This document shows, piece after piece, positions 1 through 10,423 of a stretch of DNA of 64,000 bases; the first letter of the stretch is position 1; each line of letters starts with the position of its first letter. The stretch comes from Fulvivirga maritima. GTDB lineage: Bacteria; Bacteroidota; Bacteroidia; Cytophagales; Cyclobacteriaceae. The position numbers and the translations under genes were made by a program. The notes under the pieces are model-generated. The model saw nothing but the letters and a program-made list of their open reading frames with translations. It had not been told where the DNA came from and did not search any database. Where the stretch lies: contig NZ_CP089980.1 of the NCBI RefSeq assembly GCF_021389955.1, forward strand, positions 5,513,001-5,577,000. The letters run 5' to 3'.

Positions 1-1034
1 TTATACATCCATTTGCGCAGCTGAGGATATTCTACATAAGTATTGCTGGTTTCTTCAATAAGCACTTTGGTCTTACCTGTAGCAGCATTAACCCGCACTA
101 CCTGATACTTCTGATGACCTCTTTCATTAAAATCAAAAATAAAGCCTTTGCTATCTTCCATCCACTGGATGTGAGAAAGGTCAAATTGATTTTCAAAAGG
201 CTGACCATCAACAGCTATTTGCTTTAAAGTTTCAATATCAAATAGTGCAGGCTGCTTAATAGGTACTGCGTCTCCGGGCTTTAGGTATTCCCTTTTGTGC
301 AGCTTAGGTTGTAGTTGATCGTTTGGCGAAGATTCTATTAAATAGAAATACTTTTTCACGTTAGGACGAACCTGATACGTAGCTAATTTTTTAGAATCAG
401 GAGACCAGGCAAGGTAAGAAGAATAGAGATTACCTTCAGCTCCATCAAAACTTAATACTGTTTCTTTACCAGAAGCTTTATCTTTTACTACTACATTATA
501 GTTTTTGATAAAGGCAACCCACTTACCGTCAGGTGAAGTTACAGGATCGTTGCCCAATTCATCTCTGGCTTCTGCCCAGTAGCCCCAGTCAGGCCTTTCG
601 GGTAGTTTTTCTTTAGATAATGATTTATTTTTTAGTCCATAGGTCCATTTAAACCCATCGAGGTGGAATGAAAATGAGGTTAAATCATCTGAAAATTTCT
701 CATTTCTTAGGGGTAGTTTAAAAGGCTTAAAGTCTTTGCTTAAGCTATCATTAAGTTGGGCAGCCAGGTCTTCCTGATTAAGCGGCGTAGACGAGCTTTC
801 CTGCTCCATATCATATACCACATACTCATTACCTTCCTTCCTGTTTATTTTATACCAAAATAAAGAACCATTGAGCCATTCCGGCTCTATTCTGGTACCA
901 TAAGCCAGCTTTCCATAACCTGCTACCTCATCAGCATGCTTATAATCCTCACGAGTGGGCTGCGCTTGCAACCCACCCATAAGGAAACATAACAAGAGGC
1001 AAAATAAAAATGCTCTTTTCACTTTCACGTTCAT
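1..1034 (-). CDS. S9 family (DPP-IV-like) peptidase, N-terminal part, cut by window edge
   Basis: The frame is open from an ATG at 1034 to the window edge, giving about 344 residues. It starts with a signal peptide (MKRAFLF-like hydrophobic core ending LQAQ), so the protein is exported. The visible part is beta-propeller-like, with repeated motifs such as SPDGKWVAF and SPDSKKLATY, as in the N-terminal domain of prolyl oligopeptidase/DPP-IV family serine peptidases. The catalytic hydrolase domain would lie to the left of the window and cannot be checked. Its ATG overlaps the stop of the upstream GH127 gene by one base (TAATG), which indicates translational coupling in one operon. A peptidase co-transcribed with arabinofuranosidases suits a glycoprotein substrate. 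Confidence 0.8.
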   Translation of the reverse strand, partial: MNVKVKRAFLFCLLLCFLMGGLQAQPTREDYKHADEVAGYGKLAYGTRIEPEWLNGSLFWYKINRKEGNEYVVYDMEQESSSTPLNQEDLAAQLNDSLSKDFKPFKLPLRNEKFSDDLTSFSFHLDGFKWTYGLKNKSLSKEKLPERPDWGYWAEARDELGNDPVTSPDGKWVAFIKNYNVVVKDKASGKETVLSFDGAEGNLYSSYLAWSPDSKKLATYQVRPNVKKYFYLIESSPNDQLQPKLHKREYLKPGDAVPIKQPALFDIETLKQIAVDGQPFENQFDLSHIQWMEDSKGFIFDFNERGHQKYQVVRVNAATGKTKVLIEETSNTYVEYPQLRKWMY

Positions 1035-3475
1035 TAATCAACTATCCATTCATGAATACCGGCTGAGAATTTTTCAGGAAGCTGTATTTTAAGCTTCACA
1101 GCTGTAGCCGTAACCGGATCAAAAGAAACTGCACTCCAGTCATCTTTTACCACAGGATAGTCTGCTTTTATTGTTTTCCAATCTCCATTGCTGGTTTTGT
1201 ATTGCATTTCCCATGAAGCAGGAATTCTGCACTCACCGAAAGGCTCATCATCAAACCAGTATACTTTAGATGAAGATATAGTTTTAGTACCTTCAAAATC
1301 ATATTGTACCCACTCAGCTGTACCTTTTTTGGGCCACCAGTGATAGTATGGCCATTCACGGTCACCTGAGTTTTCTGGTAGCAACTGGTCGTTTAGCGCT
1401 ACCAACATTTTGTTTTCTCTGGAAGCACTCACTTTACTGGTACTTGCAATAGTAGGTGAAGGCAATGGTCTTACACTGCTTTCGTTAACAGGTAACCAAA
1501 CCATCATTTCACCTGCTCCACGGTTATTCCAGGTGTAATAAGGGATAAGTTCTATCTCTTGTTCCTCACTGTATTCAATACCGCCTTCAAGTTTAGCTTT
1601 GGCCGCTTTGGCTTTAGCTTTTACCACTACTACTCCACCTAATTTATCAGCTTCGTACGCACTAGTGAATTCTTGTTTCTCATCAAAAATAAGGTTAAGC
1701 ACTTTACCTCCTTCAGCATCAGGCCACTCAGCAGCATATACTATTGGCCCTCTTTGGATAGCCATCTTACCTTTATCAGCAGCTACACTATCGCTAGCTT
1801 CCACTATGCGCGGAGTCATATCAAAATCAATAGTTACTACATCTCCTTTTGCCCAGCTTTTATTCACTACAGCATAGCCATTATCCATTGTGAAATCTAC
1901 TTCCTCACCATTCACAGTAATGGAATATTTATCTTCATGACCATCAGCATAGTGATACAGATCTCCAGGGATAACATCATCATTAGCCCAGCCCGGAATA
2001 CGCATTTTTAAAGCAAACTCTTTTTCAGTAGCAGGATCAAGTTTAATGTTAACCTGCCCTTCCCAGGGGTATTTTGTTTCTTGCTCTACTTTTACACTTT
2101 CACCGCCAAGGTCAATATCAGCCGTGTTAGCCATATATAAATTCACATAAATAGAGTTAGGGCCTTTAGCGTAAACATAACCAGGTACTGAAGGTAGTGT
2201 ACGCGCTACGTTAGGAGGACAACAAGCAGTACCGAACCATGCACCTCTGTTATGCTGACCTAATGATTCCAACACATTTGGGTAGAAAAATCTATCTCCT
2301 GTAAGTGATACTCCAGAAAGGAAAGCATTATATAGCGTACGCTCCATCACATCTATATAACGAGCGTCACCATCATAAAGAAACATACGCTCGTTCCAGT
2401 TAATGTTACCTACTGAAGCACAAGTCTCACAATAAGCTGACATGTTAGGAAGCTTGTAAGCAGCGTCGAAGCCTTCATTACCTCCACCTGAACCAATACC
2501 ACCGGTAATGTATATTTTCTTATGTACAAGATCATCCCAAATAGCGTTGAGTGCTGTTAAGTAATCTTTTTCATCATAAAGCGTAGCGATATCCGCCATA
2601 GCAGAATACATGTAAGTAGCTCTTACAGCATGACCTACAGGCTCTCTTTGGTCGATCACTTTTTTGTGCGCCTGGCTATATTCTTCACCACCGGGGCCAC
2701 GTACATCTAGGAAGAACTTGGCTAAGTCTAAATATTCCTTTTTACCTGTAGCATGGTACATTTTCACCAAGCCCATTTCTACTACCTGATGGCCAGGGCC
2801 AAACTCTAGTTTTCCGGGGCCAAAATCTTTCACCAACAAATCAGCTGTTTTAGTGGCTATATCCAGAAGAGAAGAATTTCCTGTAGCAGCATAGTGAGCA
2901 GCGGCAGCCTCAAATAAGTGACCACAATCATATAGCTCATGGCTACCGTACCATCCTTTAGCAGCGGCAGTCCAACGGGTAGTATCAGCCCATGGGTGTG
3001 GGTGCTTAGGATCTATAGTACGGCTGGTATAAATATAACCATCGGGCTCCTGAGCTTTACCTATGTAATAAATTAAGGTATCAACACGAGCTTCTAACTG
3101 AGGGTCAGGATGGTTTTGTAATGAATAACTAGCCGCTTCTATAAGCTTGTAGATATCAGTATCATCAAAAGGCATTTGAGTCTGGTATTTACCTTCCATC
3201 AGTCCACCCGCAATTTTAAAATTATCAACCCTGCCAGTAGTATAGCATTGTTGAATGGCAATAGGTATAGTTACCTCACGGTTACGGTCTAGCTTCTCTG
3301 ACCAAAAAGTGTCAGTGATCTTTACTGATGTAAATGGCACATTAGTAATAGGACCTTCTTCTGACTCTTGCGTTTGCTCAGCCACCTTCTTATCACAAGA
3401 AGTGAGCAGCATTACGCAGCATAAAGCGATCAGCATTATCCTGGTTACTTTCATTTTTCTTAATCTCAAATTCAT
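1034..3475 (-). CDS. GH127 beta-L-arabinofuranosidase (HypBA1-like) lipoprotein with C-terminal carbohydrate-binding-like domain
   Basis: The 813-residue protein has a lipobox (LTSC, Cys27), so it is probably an outer-membrane lipoprotein. The GH127 core (about 45-650) carries the known active-site pattern. Glu334 (NEGF) lies 16 residues before Glu350 of CETC; with Cys352 and the pair Cys418-Cys419 (ACCPPN) this matches the acid/base Glu, the zinc ligands and the nucleophilic Cys of Bifidobacterium HypBA1. That enzyme releases arabinose from beta-arabino-oligosaccharides linked to hydroxyproline. The last 140 residues form a discoidin-like module (WVQYDF, SSKVYWFDD) that is also seen in the protein at 36126. 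The start could also be Met8 (ATG at 3454). It lies in an operon with GH43 upstream and an S9 peptidase downstream, overlapping the latter by one base. Confidence 0.9.
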   Translation of the reverse strand: MNLRLRKMKVTRIMLIALCCVMLLTSCDKKVAEQTQESEEGPITNVPFTSVKITDTFWSEKLDRNREVTIPIAIQQCYTTGRVDNFKIAGGLMEGKYQTQMPFDDTDIYKLIEAASYSLQNHPDPQLEARVDTLIYYIGKAQEPDGYIYTSRTIDPKHPHPWADTTRWTAAAKGWYGSHELYDCGHLFEAAAAHYAATGNSSLLDIATKTADLLVKDFGPGKLEFGPGHQVVEMGLVKMYHATGKKEYLDLAKFFLDVRGPGGEEYSQAHKKVIDQREPVGHAVRATYMYSAMADIATLYDEKDYLTALNAIWDDLVHKKIYITGGIGSGGGNEGFDAAYKLPNMSAYCETCASVGNINWNERMFLYDGDARYIDVMERTLYNAFLSGVSLTGDRFFYPNVLESLGQHNRGAWFGTACCPPNVARTLPSVPGYVYAKGPNSIYVNLYMANTADIDLGGESVKVEQETKYPWEGQVNIKLDPATEKEFALKMRIPGWANDDVIPGDLYHYADGHEDKYSITVNGEEVDFTMDNGYAVVNKSWAKGDVVTIDFDMTPRIVEASDSVAADKGKMAIQRGPIVYAAEWPDAEGGKVLNLIFDEKQEFTSAYEADKLGGVVVVKAKAKAAKAKLEGGIEYSEEQEIELIPYYTWNNRGAGEMMVWLPVNESSVRPLPSPTIASTSKVSASRENKMLVALNDQLLPENSGDREWPYYHWWPKKGTAEWVQYDFEGTKTISSSKVYWFDDEPFGECRIPASWEMQYKTSNGDWKTIKADYPVVKDDWSAVSFDPVTATAVKLKIQLPEKFSAGIHEWIVD

Positions 3476-3596
3476 GTTTATTAAATCTGTTATCTGCTTT
3501 CTCTTTCAAGTTTATCAAAAATCCGACTTTTTTAACCTCACTTATGTTCTATTGACCAACACAAATGTTTAAATAAGGTCAGAATGCGCTTACCTG

Positions 3597-6500
3597 CTAC
3601 TTTTGTTCTGATAATCTAAAATCATCAAACTCCACATACCCTTCATTATTAGAATAAGTAGCATGCCATAGACCTACCCACAATTTCTCGCCCTCAAAAT
3701 CATCTCTTTCTACCGGTGAGCCGGGCATCTCTGTCCACTCTTTGCCATCTTCACTGGTGCGTAAATGCAGCTGCTTGCCTGATTTCTGAATCTGTAGAAA
3801 ACGGTGCGCTTTCCACCCCAATAAGTTACCCTGCTGATAGCGCATATGTTGAGACTGATTAGTGAGCATGTTACCCTGATTGTATAATGGGAAAAAGCTC
3901 AGGCTTACCAAACTCCAGTTTGACTTCCCTTCTGCTTTGGGTAAAGCAACCATCAGTCCGCCATCATTATAAGCTACTGACTCATGATTAGCCAGGCCAG
4001 CATAATCTTTCACTTCTACCTCTACCACAAAATCACCCTGTACTTCTTTATAAATGAAAGCGCCATTTTTAAGCTGGCCGTCCCAGCCACCACCTACAGA
4101 TGCTAATTTTATGTTTCCGTCGGTTGTTTTTAGCTCTGTGGCACCATTATCTGTATTTCCGGGCAGCAAAGCGCCATCAAAGCCCAAAAAGTCATTTGAC
4201 TTCACTTCTTGCTCTTGATCAAAAGTTTGTAAAAACTCATTATAAGTACTTTTGTTGGTAGCCACTGAAACTTCATCAGAGGTGGCTATTATATTACCAT
4301 ACTGATCCTGCACCAGGTATTTGTATGTGTAAGAATGATCAGGTTGTAAAGAATGATCAATATATTCTGCTGATCGCTGCCACTGTGAATGTTTGTTTTC
4401 ACCACCAATAAACAGATATTTCACTGGCTGCCCTTCAAATGACTTTGCGACCATATGAGCTGCTACAGAATTCATAGCCTCAGGCTTTTGAGCAAATGAA
4501 GCTTTGGAACTGGTTTTATTAATTCCTTTTAAAGTTTGCTGCCACTGCGCTTGCACTTCAGCAGCAGTAAGAGATCCTTCAGTGAAAGTAAGTGATGCCA
4601 TTGTAAGGCTTCCCTTCCAGTACCAATGACCGGTAGAAAGTAGACCATGGTTCATCTTATCTAATATTTTGGCTTTACCTGGTTCGCCATCTACGTAAGT
4701 AGTGATATCAGCTCCTTTTTTAGTCAGCACATATTCATGCCATTTACCTTTATCATAAGCATTAAGAACTATGTGATAATCTCCCGTGGTTTGCACTTTA
4801 TTATCGGCTTTCCATGACCATAGCCCCTTTTTATTCACTACCAAAGCGAGCTTACCATCTACCACTTCTACCTGAGCCTGTTCCCCTGCCACAGTAAGCT
4901 TACCTGCTGCCTTTCCTTGATTAGGCCAGCTATCGAATTGATCATAGCCCAAACCTGCTGCAGAGAAGTAAACCGCTATTTTATCATTATCTCCTTCGGC
5001 TGTATAATGGCTTTTGATTTCATCATAGCTGAGCGCTTTATCATACATTTTTAAAGAAGCCAAAGCACCAGAGAAAGGCACTTCTTTATTAGCCGAATTC
5101 CCTACATGAATGTAACTGCCAGGCTCGACAAACAGCATTTTCTGTTCTTCACCATTTAGTACCCCATCAACGTACACCTTTTCCATGTAGCCATCGAAAG
5201 TAATAACGATGTGATGCCATTTTGATGCTTCAGGAGCTCCGCCATTGAAGCCCATATCAGCCCACTCCTGATGGCTCACCGCTCCGCCTTCAGGGTTACT
5301 GCCATACAAAACCCTGGAAGAAGTGAGCAGCCGTCCTTTCTGAGCAGCCCAATCTACCAGGCACTCGGCAGGAGCGATTTGTTCATTGTACACCCATGAT
5401 TCTACCGTAAAAGGATTATCACCAGTTAGGGTAATGAGTGTTATAAAATCAGATTTCAAAGATTGATGTCCATCAAAAACTAAGGCCTTTTTACCGGCTA
5501 CTAATTCCACTACCGGAGCACTGCCTTCCGCCTTAAAGGTGCCGTTTACTTCACCATTATTATCTAAAGCCTCAGTAAGGCTACCTAACTCCAGTTGATC
5601 CGCGTTTAATGAAACCACTAAACCTTTTGATTTTACAGAGGCCTTTGTCGGTTCTTTATAGGCAAGTTTACCATAGTAAGCTGCTTCTGAAGGAGCTAAC
5701 ATGCGATTAAACACCTTTAAGCTTACCAGTTTTTCATTGGTTTGTAAACGACCCGTTTCAAAATATGGTTTGAGTACCTTATACCATTTATTGTGTGTTG
5801 CCTGATTGATTTTTATCGATCCTTTCAAGCTTCCAAATGCATCTTTAGCAAAATGATTCCAGGTGAAATAGACATATTCCAGCTTGTCATCCTTCATAAA
5901 AGAAGCTACTAGTGTATAATCCATTTTAGGATTAGTTTTAGCAACCACAGGCACATTTCCTGTGATGCCTTTTTCTAAACTCACCCAATTATTCCCTGCT
6001 AAAACACCAGTCTCAGCACCAACTAACTGATATTCTCCTCCGTACATACCCCGGTTATTTTGCCAAACGGCACCATCAATATCTGCGGCTTGCAGGTTCA
6101 CGAGCATTTGTTCCGGGTCTTGCTCATATCCTTCATAGGCTCCAAAATCCCATAAAGCCAATGGGAAACCCTGCTTACCTACACCGGTGATGGTTAACTT
6201 CAGATAGCGAGCCTTCACCTCATTATAGTCCGTCATAGGGCTACCATCCTGAATGTTATTTCTTTTGTCAGCATATACTTGCCATGTCTTGCCATCAAGC
6301 GAATACTCTATGAGGTACTGAAAAAAATGAGTGGCATATTGAAAAGCAATGCGTGTTCTTTTAATGTCTTTTTCGCTTCCCAGATCTACCTCCAGAGTTG
6401 GGGTATAATCATCAGAAGCAGGCATCCATAAGGTGCCATAATTATTATCTACAGCATAAGCCGCTTGGAAATCTTCACTGTACTGAGATGAAGCTTTTAC

Positions 6501-7508
6501 TTTTTTCTGGTAAAGAAGGTTAGGAAACGGATTGGTGTCTTTACCCAATAACCCGATACCTTCATGAGTAGGAACAACTTTTTTAATTCTTCCTTCATCA
6601 TCAAACTCCAACTTATCGGCAGCTACCTGACGGTGAAAGCCATTACTGGAATGAGGATTATCATGACGATGATAAATGATATAATACTGATCACCCTCCT
6701 TCAATATAGAGTGGTGCCCAGGACCGTGGACAGAACCATCTGCATTAGTAGACAGAATGGGATTATTATCAGCAAAAGTGAAAGGCCCTGTAGGTGATTT
6801 GCTGGTAGCATACTGCACGCGGTAGGTACCATCATGGCAAGAGCCTGAAGAGTAAGTAAAATAATAAGTATCGCCTCTTTTAAACATAAAAGGCGCTTCA
6901 AAAAAATCTGTAGCCTGCGTATTAGGAATGATGCCTTTGCTCTCGAAGGACTTCATATCAGGATTAAACTTACCCCAACCTGCACCAAAGCCATCATAAA
7001 TACCCCAGGTACCCCAATATAAGTATCTGGAGCCGTCATCATCCAGAAAAGACTGTCCATCCAGGGTAATTACATTTTTAACAAAACGGTCAGGCACTAT
7101 AGGTTCATCATCTGGAGTAAGCCCTTTCCATGGGCCATAAGGTGTATCTGCCGCGCCACCATGCAGCTGCACTGGCTGACTGTAATACATGTAATACTGA
7201 TCATCTTTACCCAACCATACATCTGGCGCCCAGTATACTTCTGTGGTAGGCCAATTCATTTCTGCTTTGGTCCAGTTTACAAAGTCATCAGAATACCACA
7301 CTTGTGAAGGGCCCAAGCCCCAACCGGTACCATCAGTAGTAGCATAAATGAAATAGCGGCCATTGAATTTTTTAACAGTAGGATCTGCAAAATAGCCGGG
7401 TAATATAGGGTTGCCTGCTCCTGGTGAATTATGTTTAAGCTGCTGCGCCTGAAGTTTTAGACTGGCACCAGCTATTAGCAGGGCAAGACATAAGATTAGT
7501 CGATTCAT
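3597..7508 (-). CDS. GH43 family glycosidase with F5/8-type, LamG-like and C-terminal jelly-roll domains
   Basis: The protein has 1303 residues and a Sec signal peptide (cleavage near LQAQ). The N-terminal five-bladed propeller of GH43 is clear: Asp42 in FADPT (base), Asp150 in ITLDGQSF (pKa modulator) and Glu204 in FFEAPF (acid). Family members are alpha-L-arabinofuranosidases, arabinanases or xylosidases. Then come a discoidin-like module (about 335-465), two concanavalin-like LamG modules (about 630-830 and 840-1010), a fibronectin-like linker and a C-terminal domain (about 1110-1303) like that found after many GH43 catalytic domains. The size is far above a bare GH43 (about 320 residues), which suggests binding to insoluble or cell-wall material. 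It sits between two beta-L-arabinofuranosidase-type genes, so arabinose side chains are the likely target. The exact GH43 subfamily cannot be told by eye. Confidence 0.88.
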   Translation of the reverse strand: MNRLILCLALLIAGASLKLQAQQLKHNSPGAGNPILPGYFADPTVKKFNGRYFIYATTDGTGWGLGPSQVWYSDDFVNWTKAEMNWPTTEVYWAPDVWLGKDDQYYMYYSQPVQLHGGAADTPYGPWKGLTPDDEPIVPDRFVKNVITLDGQSFLDDDGSRYLYWGTWGIYDGFGAGWGKFNPDMKSFESKGIIPNTQATDFFEAPFMFKRGDTYYFTYSSGSCHDGTYRVQYATSKSPTGPFTFADNNPILSTNADGSVHGPGHHSILKEGDQYYIIYHRHDNPHSSNGFHRQVAADKLEFDDEGRIKKVVPTHEGIGLLGKDTNPFPNLLYQKKVKASSQYSEDFQAAYAVDNNYGTLWMPASDDYTPTLEVDLGSEKDIKRTRIAFQYATHFFQYLIEYSLDGKTWQVYADKRNNIQDGSPMTDYNEVKARYLKLTITGVGKQGFPLALWDFGAYEGYEQDPEQMLVNLQAADIDGAVWQNNRGMYGGEYQLVGAETGVLAGNNWVSLEKGITGNVPVVAKTNPKMDYTLVASFMKDDKLEYVYFTWNHFAKDAFGSLKGSIKINQATHNKWYKVLKPYFETGRLQTNEKLVSLKVFNRMLAPSEAAYYGKLAYKEPTKASVKSKGLVVSLNADQLELGSLTEALDNNGEVNGTFKAEGSAPVVELVAGKKALVFDGHQSLKSDFITLITLTGDNPFTVESWVYNEQIAPAECLVDWAAQKGRLLTSSRVLYGSNPEGGAVSHQEWADMGFNGGAPEASKWHHIVITFDGYMEKVYVDGVLNGEEQKMLFVEPGSYIHVGNSANKEVPFSGALASLKMYDKALSYDEIKSHYTAEGDNDKIAVYFSAAGLGYDQFDSWPNQGKAAGKLTVAGEQAQVEVVDGKLALVVNKKGLWSWKADNKVQTTGDYHIVLNAYDKGKWHEYVLTKKGADITTYVDGEPGKAKILDKMNHGLLSTGHWYWKGSLTMASLTFTEGSLTAAEVQAQWQQTLKGINKTSSKASFAQKPEAMNSVAAHMVAKSFEGQPVKYLFIGGENKHSQWQRSAEYIDHSLQPDHSYTYKYLVQDQYGNIIATSDEVSVATNKSTYNEFLQTFDQEQEVKSNDFLGFDGALLPGNTDNGATELKTTDGNIKLASVGGGWDGQLKNGAFIYKEVQGDFVVEVEVKDYAGLANHESVAYNDGGLMVALPKAEGKSNWSLVSLSFFPLYNQGNMLTNQSQHMRYQQGNLLGWKAHRFLQIQKSGKQLHLRTSEDGKEWTEMPGSPVERDDFEGEKLWVGLWHATYSNNEGYVEFDDFRLSEQK

Positions 7509-7522
7509 AGTATGATTAAAAG

Positions 7523-7560
7523 AAGTTAAAAGGAAAGCCCGAGAGCTCTCCCTTTAACTT
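7523..7560 (-). promoter_or_regulatory. Intercistronic hairpin between GH146-like and GH43 genes
   Basis: Arms 7523-7533 and 7550-7560 pair over 10 of 11 bases, and the loop contains a further 10-base palindrome (7541-7550). It lies 14 bases upstream of the GH43 start and 24 bases after the stop of the preceding gene, without a clear T-run. An mRNA-stabilising or attenuating structure is more likely than a full terminator. Confidence 0.5.
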
Positions 7561-7584
7561 TTGAAACGTTAAATAAAAAATACA

Positions 7585-9951
7585 CTAAATACTCTCACGC
7601 TTCATTGTCCTTACGTTGAATACAGGGCCTGCTCTGTGACCTTCGTGAGGTTTAAAGGACACTTTAACCTTATCCTTACCTGAGGTAAGCTCAGTAGGAA
7701 TTTCGTATTCCACGTATAAAAATTCTCCTGGTTTTTTATCTGTGATATTTTCTGTGGCGATTTTCTCACCATCAACCAGTATATCAAATGTTTTAGATCC
7801 GGTATAACCGCCCCAATATTCTGCTACGAGCGTCATAGGGGTGTCTCCTTTCACTTTCATAGTAAACTCAAAAGAACCGCCTCTTTCTGCCTGACGAGCC
7901 TTTCTATGTCTCATTTCTACCACATGTACTTTGTCTCCAGTAAAACTATGATCTCTCTCTGGCTGCATCTCTCCCATCTGGAAGAAGTCAACAGTTTTAG
8001 CTTCCATTGCTTTTTTAGCCTCTAGCTTAGCCTGGTATTCAGCCTGGTATGCTTGCCATTTCTCTTGGCTGAACATATCAAAGTATACTGAATATCTTCT
8101 ATCAAAAGTTTTATTGAAAGGCTTAAGCACAAACTGACGAGGTGTACCTACTTCTACAGTTTCAAAAGTATTAGGCTCCCCTTCTACTGGTCTTAACCAG
8201 TTAGCAGGATCACGATCTGTAGACATAATTACTGGTACATATAAAGGATCATAAGCAGATGAGTCTTTTACTTCACCTAAATCTCCGGCTAATACTAACG
8301 GTCCGTACATTACAGCTACACGATCACTATCATCAGGCATGGTTTCTAATCTTAGAGAGAACGGGAATTTAACCTCAATTACATCTCCATCTTGCCATTC
8401 TTTCTTAAGTGTTACAAAGCTTTGAGCATCTTGAGATACTTCTTGCTCTTTACCATTTACAGTTAACACTACACCATCTTTAGCCCAGTATGGATATCTT
8501 ATTTTAATAGCCAACTCCTGAGGCTTTTCTGTATTAATTGTAAGCTTAGTGCTTTGCTCTTCAGGATATGACGTATTTTGAGTTACTTTAAATCCATTTT
8601 CTTCCCAGTTAAGCGTAGAAGCAATAAACTGAGCTATATATAATTCGTCTTCACTATGGTAATAGATGTTTCTACCATATTTAGAATGTGTTTCCAAGGC
8701 ACTTGCCACACAGCAAGTAAACCAGTAAGGGTCTTGATACTCTTTATAACCACCCATTTCTAAAGACAGGTTGTAAATCACCTTACCTGTTTGAGGATGT
8801 TGAGAAGCAAGAATATGGTTAAACAATGCTCTTTCGTAGAAGTCAGCAATTTCGGCATCAGGTTTCCACTGAAATAAATGACGAGAAAGCTTCAGCATGT
8901 TGTATACATTACAAGTTTCTGTAGTCTCGTTGCTTAAACGGTTAGTAAGGTGATCTGGCTCACCAAAATATTCATGATTACAGTGACCTCCTGTAACATA
9001 AGAATGATGATGCACCACTCTGTCCCAGAAGAACTTAGCCATTTTCTTATCCTTATCATCACCAGTTATTTCATACCTTCTGGCAGAAGCAATAAGCTTA
9101 GGAATTTGAGTGTTTGCGTGTTTTCCAGGCAACACATCTACTTCATTAGCCAGTGAATCTAGTATCACATTATCATAAAAAGTTTTAGAAAGCTCTAAGT
9201 ACTTTTCATTATTAGTAATGCCATAAAGCTCTACAAAAGACTCGCTAATACCACCATATTCGCAATGTAGCATATCCTGAATCTCTTCATGGCTCAGATC
9301 GTTAACAACAGTGTAAACCCAATCTGAGAACTTTTCAGCTACTTCTATTCCTTTTTCATAACCTACTAATTCATAAGCAGCTATAAGACCAGATAATACT
9401 TTGTGCTGAGTATAATATGGAGCCCAGATGCCGTTAAGGTCAAAGCCTTGAGAACGGATTTCTCCTTTAGCTATCTGCTCAGTAAAAATTTTCTTTCCGT
9501 TAGCGAAAGCACCGATGTACCCATCAGGGTCCTGAGCCTGACACTCGGCCAGCTCGTCTACTATATGCCTTACAATATCAGCAAACCTTTCATCGCCCGT
9601 AGTTTTATACATAAGCGCACAGGCTTTTAGATAATGACCCAACGTATGCCCTGCAATGGTCTCTGCTTCCCAGCCACCGTATGGTTCTGCCTTTGGCTCC
9701 AGACCAGCCTCTATTCTAAACCTGGCTAATAAGCGATCAGGTTCAAAAGTCTCTAATAATGTCTTAATGTTTAGCTCTGTAGCATGTTTAAAAGGGCCAT
9801 CCAAGAGTTCTACCGCTTCGATATCGAACTTCTTGGCCTCCTTGAGCTCTCCCGTTTGTTTTACAACGAATGAGTCAGAAGTATTACTACACGAATATGA
9901 GATTGCTACAAGCAAAATCAATAAAGCACATTTCCAATGCCGGGTGTTCAT
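7585..9951 (-). CDS. GH146/GH127-clan (DUF1680) beta-L-arabinofuranosidase, lipoprotein
   Basis: The protein has 788 residues from the ATG at 9951. A longer frame begins at a TTG at 9963, but that codon forms part of a perfect GGAGGT ribosome-binding site five bases before the ATG, so the ATG is the start. The lipobox is ISYSC (Cys21). The (alpha/alpha)6-barrel carries a TETC motif (Glu345, Cys347) and the pair Cys413-Cys414 (FTCCVAS). The spacing from Cys347 to Cys413 is 66, identical to that in the neighbouring GH127, supporting a zinc-thiolate active site. The C-terminal 120 residues (GGSFEFTMKV, FDILVDGEKI) form a beta domain typical of the DUF1680 family. Members of GH146 remove beta-L-arabinofuranose caps from arabinan or related side chains. 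Assignment to GH146 rather than GH127 is by overall resemblance. Confidence 0.82.
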   Translation of the reverse strand: MNTRHWKCALLILLVAISYSCSNTSDSFVVKQTGELKEAKKFDIEAVELLDGPFKHATELNIKTLLETFEPDRLLARFRIEAGLEPKAEPYGGWEAETIAGHTLGHYLKACALMYKTTGDERFADIVRHIVDELAECQAQDPDGYIGAFANGKKIFTEQIAKGEIRSQGFDLNGIWAPYYTQHKVLSGLIAAYELVGYEKGIEVAEKFSDWVYTVVNDLSHEEIQDMLHCEYGGISESFVELYGITNNEKYLELSKTFYDNVILDSLANEVDVLPGKHANTQIPKLIASARRYEITGDDKDKKMAKFFWDRVVHHHSYVTGGHCNHEYFGEPDHLTNRLSNETTETCNVYNMLKLSRHLFQWKPDAEIADFYERALFNHILASQHPQTGKVIYNLSLEMGGYKEYQDPYWFTCCVASALETHSKYGRNIYYHSEDELYIAQFIASTLNWEENGFKVTQNTSYPEEQSTKLTINTEKPQELAIKIRYPYWAKDGVVLTVNGKEQEVSQDAQSFVTLKKEWQDGDVIEVKFPFSLRLETMPDDSDRVAVMYGPLVLAGDLGEVKDSSAYDPLYVPVIMSTDRDPANWLRPVEGEPNTFETVEVGTPRQFVLKPFNKTFDRRYSVYFDMFSQEKWQAYQAEYQAKLEAKKAMEAKTVDFFQMGEMQPERDHSFTGDKVHVVEMRHRKARQAERGGSFEFTMKVKGDTPMTLVAEYWGGYTGSKTFDILVDGEKIATENITDKKPGEFLYVEYEIPTELTSGKDKVKVSFKPHEGHRAGPVFNVRTMKRESI

Positions 9952-10423
9952 TTTTACCTCCAATATTATTTGATATTAACACTAATAAATTAACCATCAA
10001 TGTACCCTGTTATTGCACATCAAATTAACATAACAGAAAAGGATGGGCATACAAAATTGTATGTTACAAAAAACGATGAATTGGTTTATTAGTAAGCCAA
10101 CTAATGTTCACAAAACCAGCACATAAGTTGAATTTCACCTTAAAACATGTGCTATAGAGGCCATTCTGCACTATTGTTCACTTTTAAGGCTTTACTAAAA
10201 CATAAGTTAGTTTTTCTCATAAATCATTGCTCCTCACCTCCTAACCAGCGAGTTACGGAGTAGAAATTTTATGACTTTGAGAAGGAAGAAATAATTGCTT
10301 TTGCAGAAATGACTCATGGGGATAAAACAAGAAGAGGTGCCGCAATCCCGATTACAGTCACCTCCTCTTATAAAAAGTATCAAAAGCGTTATTTATACAA
10401 CAAACAGTCCCTTGTAAGTTCCC
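9952..10423. other. Intergenic region between the GH146-like gene and the regulator
   Basis: These 472 bases contain no plausible gene. The left end holds the ribosome-binding site and presumably the promoter of the glycosidase operon reading left. The right part holds the terminator of the regulator gene (10329-10369). AT-rich direct and inverted patches lie in between, but I could not fix a -33/-7 pair. Confidence 0.5.
10329..10369 (-). terminator. Terminator of the hybrid two-component regulator
   Basis: Arms 10329-10339 and 10359-10369 pair with one mismatch (AAGAAGAGGTG with CACCTCCTCTT). On the minus strand the stem is followed by TTGTTTTATC, a moderate T-run. It lies 55 bases after the regulator stop codon and separates it from the glycosidase genes. 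Confidence 0.6.

Noticed and set aside
1599-1877. Plus-strand ORFs across the glycosidase genes (for example 1599-1877, 1673-2011, 3255-3572, 6564-6797)
   Set aside because: They are antisense shadows of genes with clear catalytic motifs on the minus strand.
9952-9963. TTG start of the GH146-like gene at 9963
   Set aside because: The TTG is part of the GGAGGT ribosome-binding site for the ATG at 9951.
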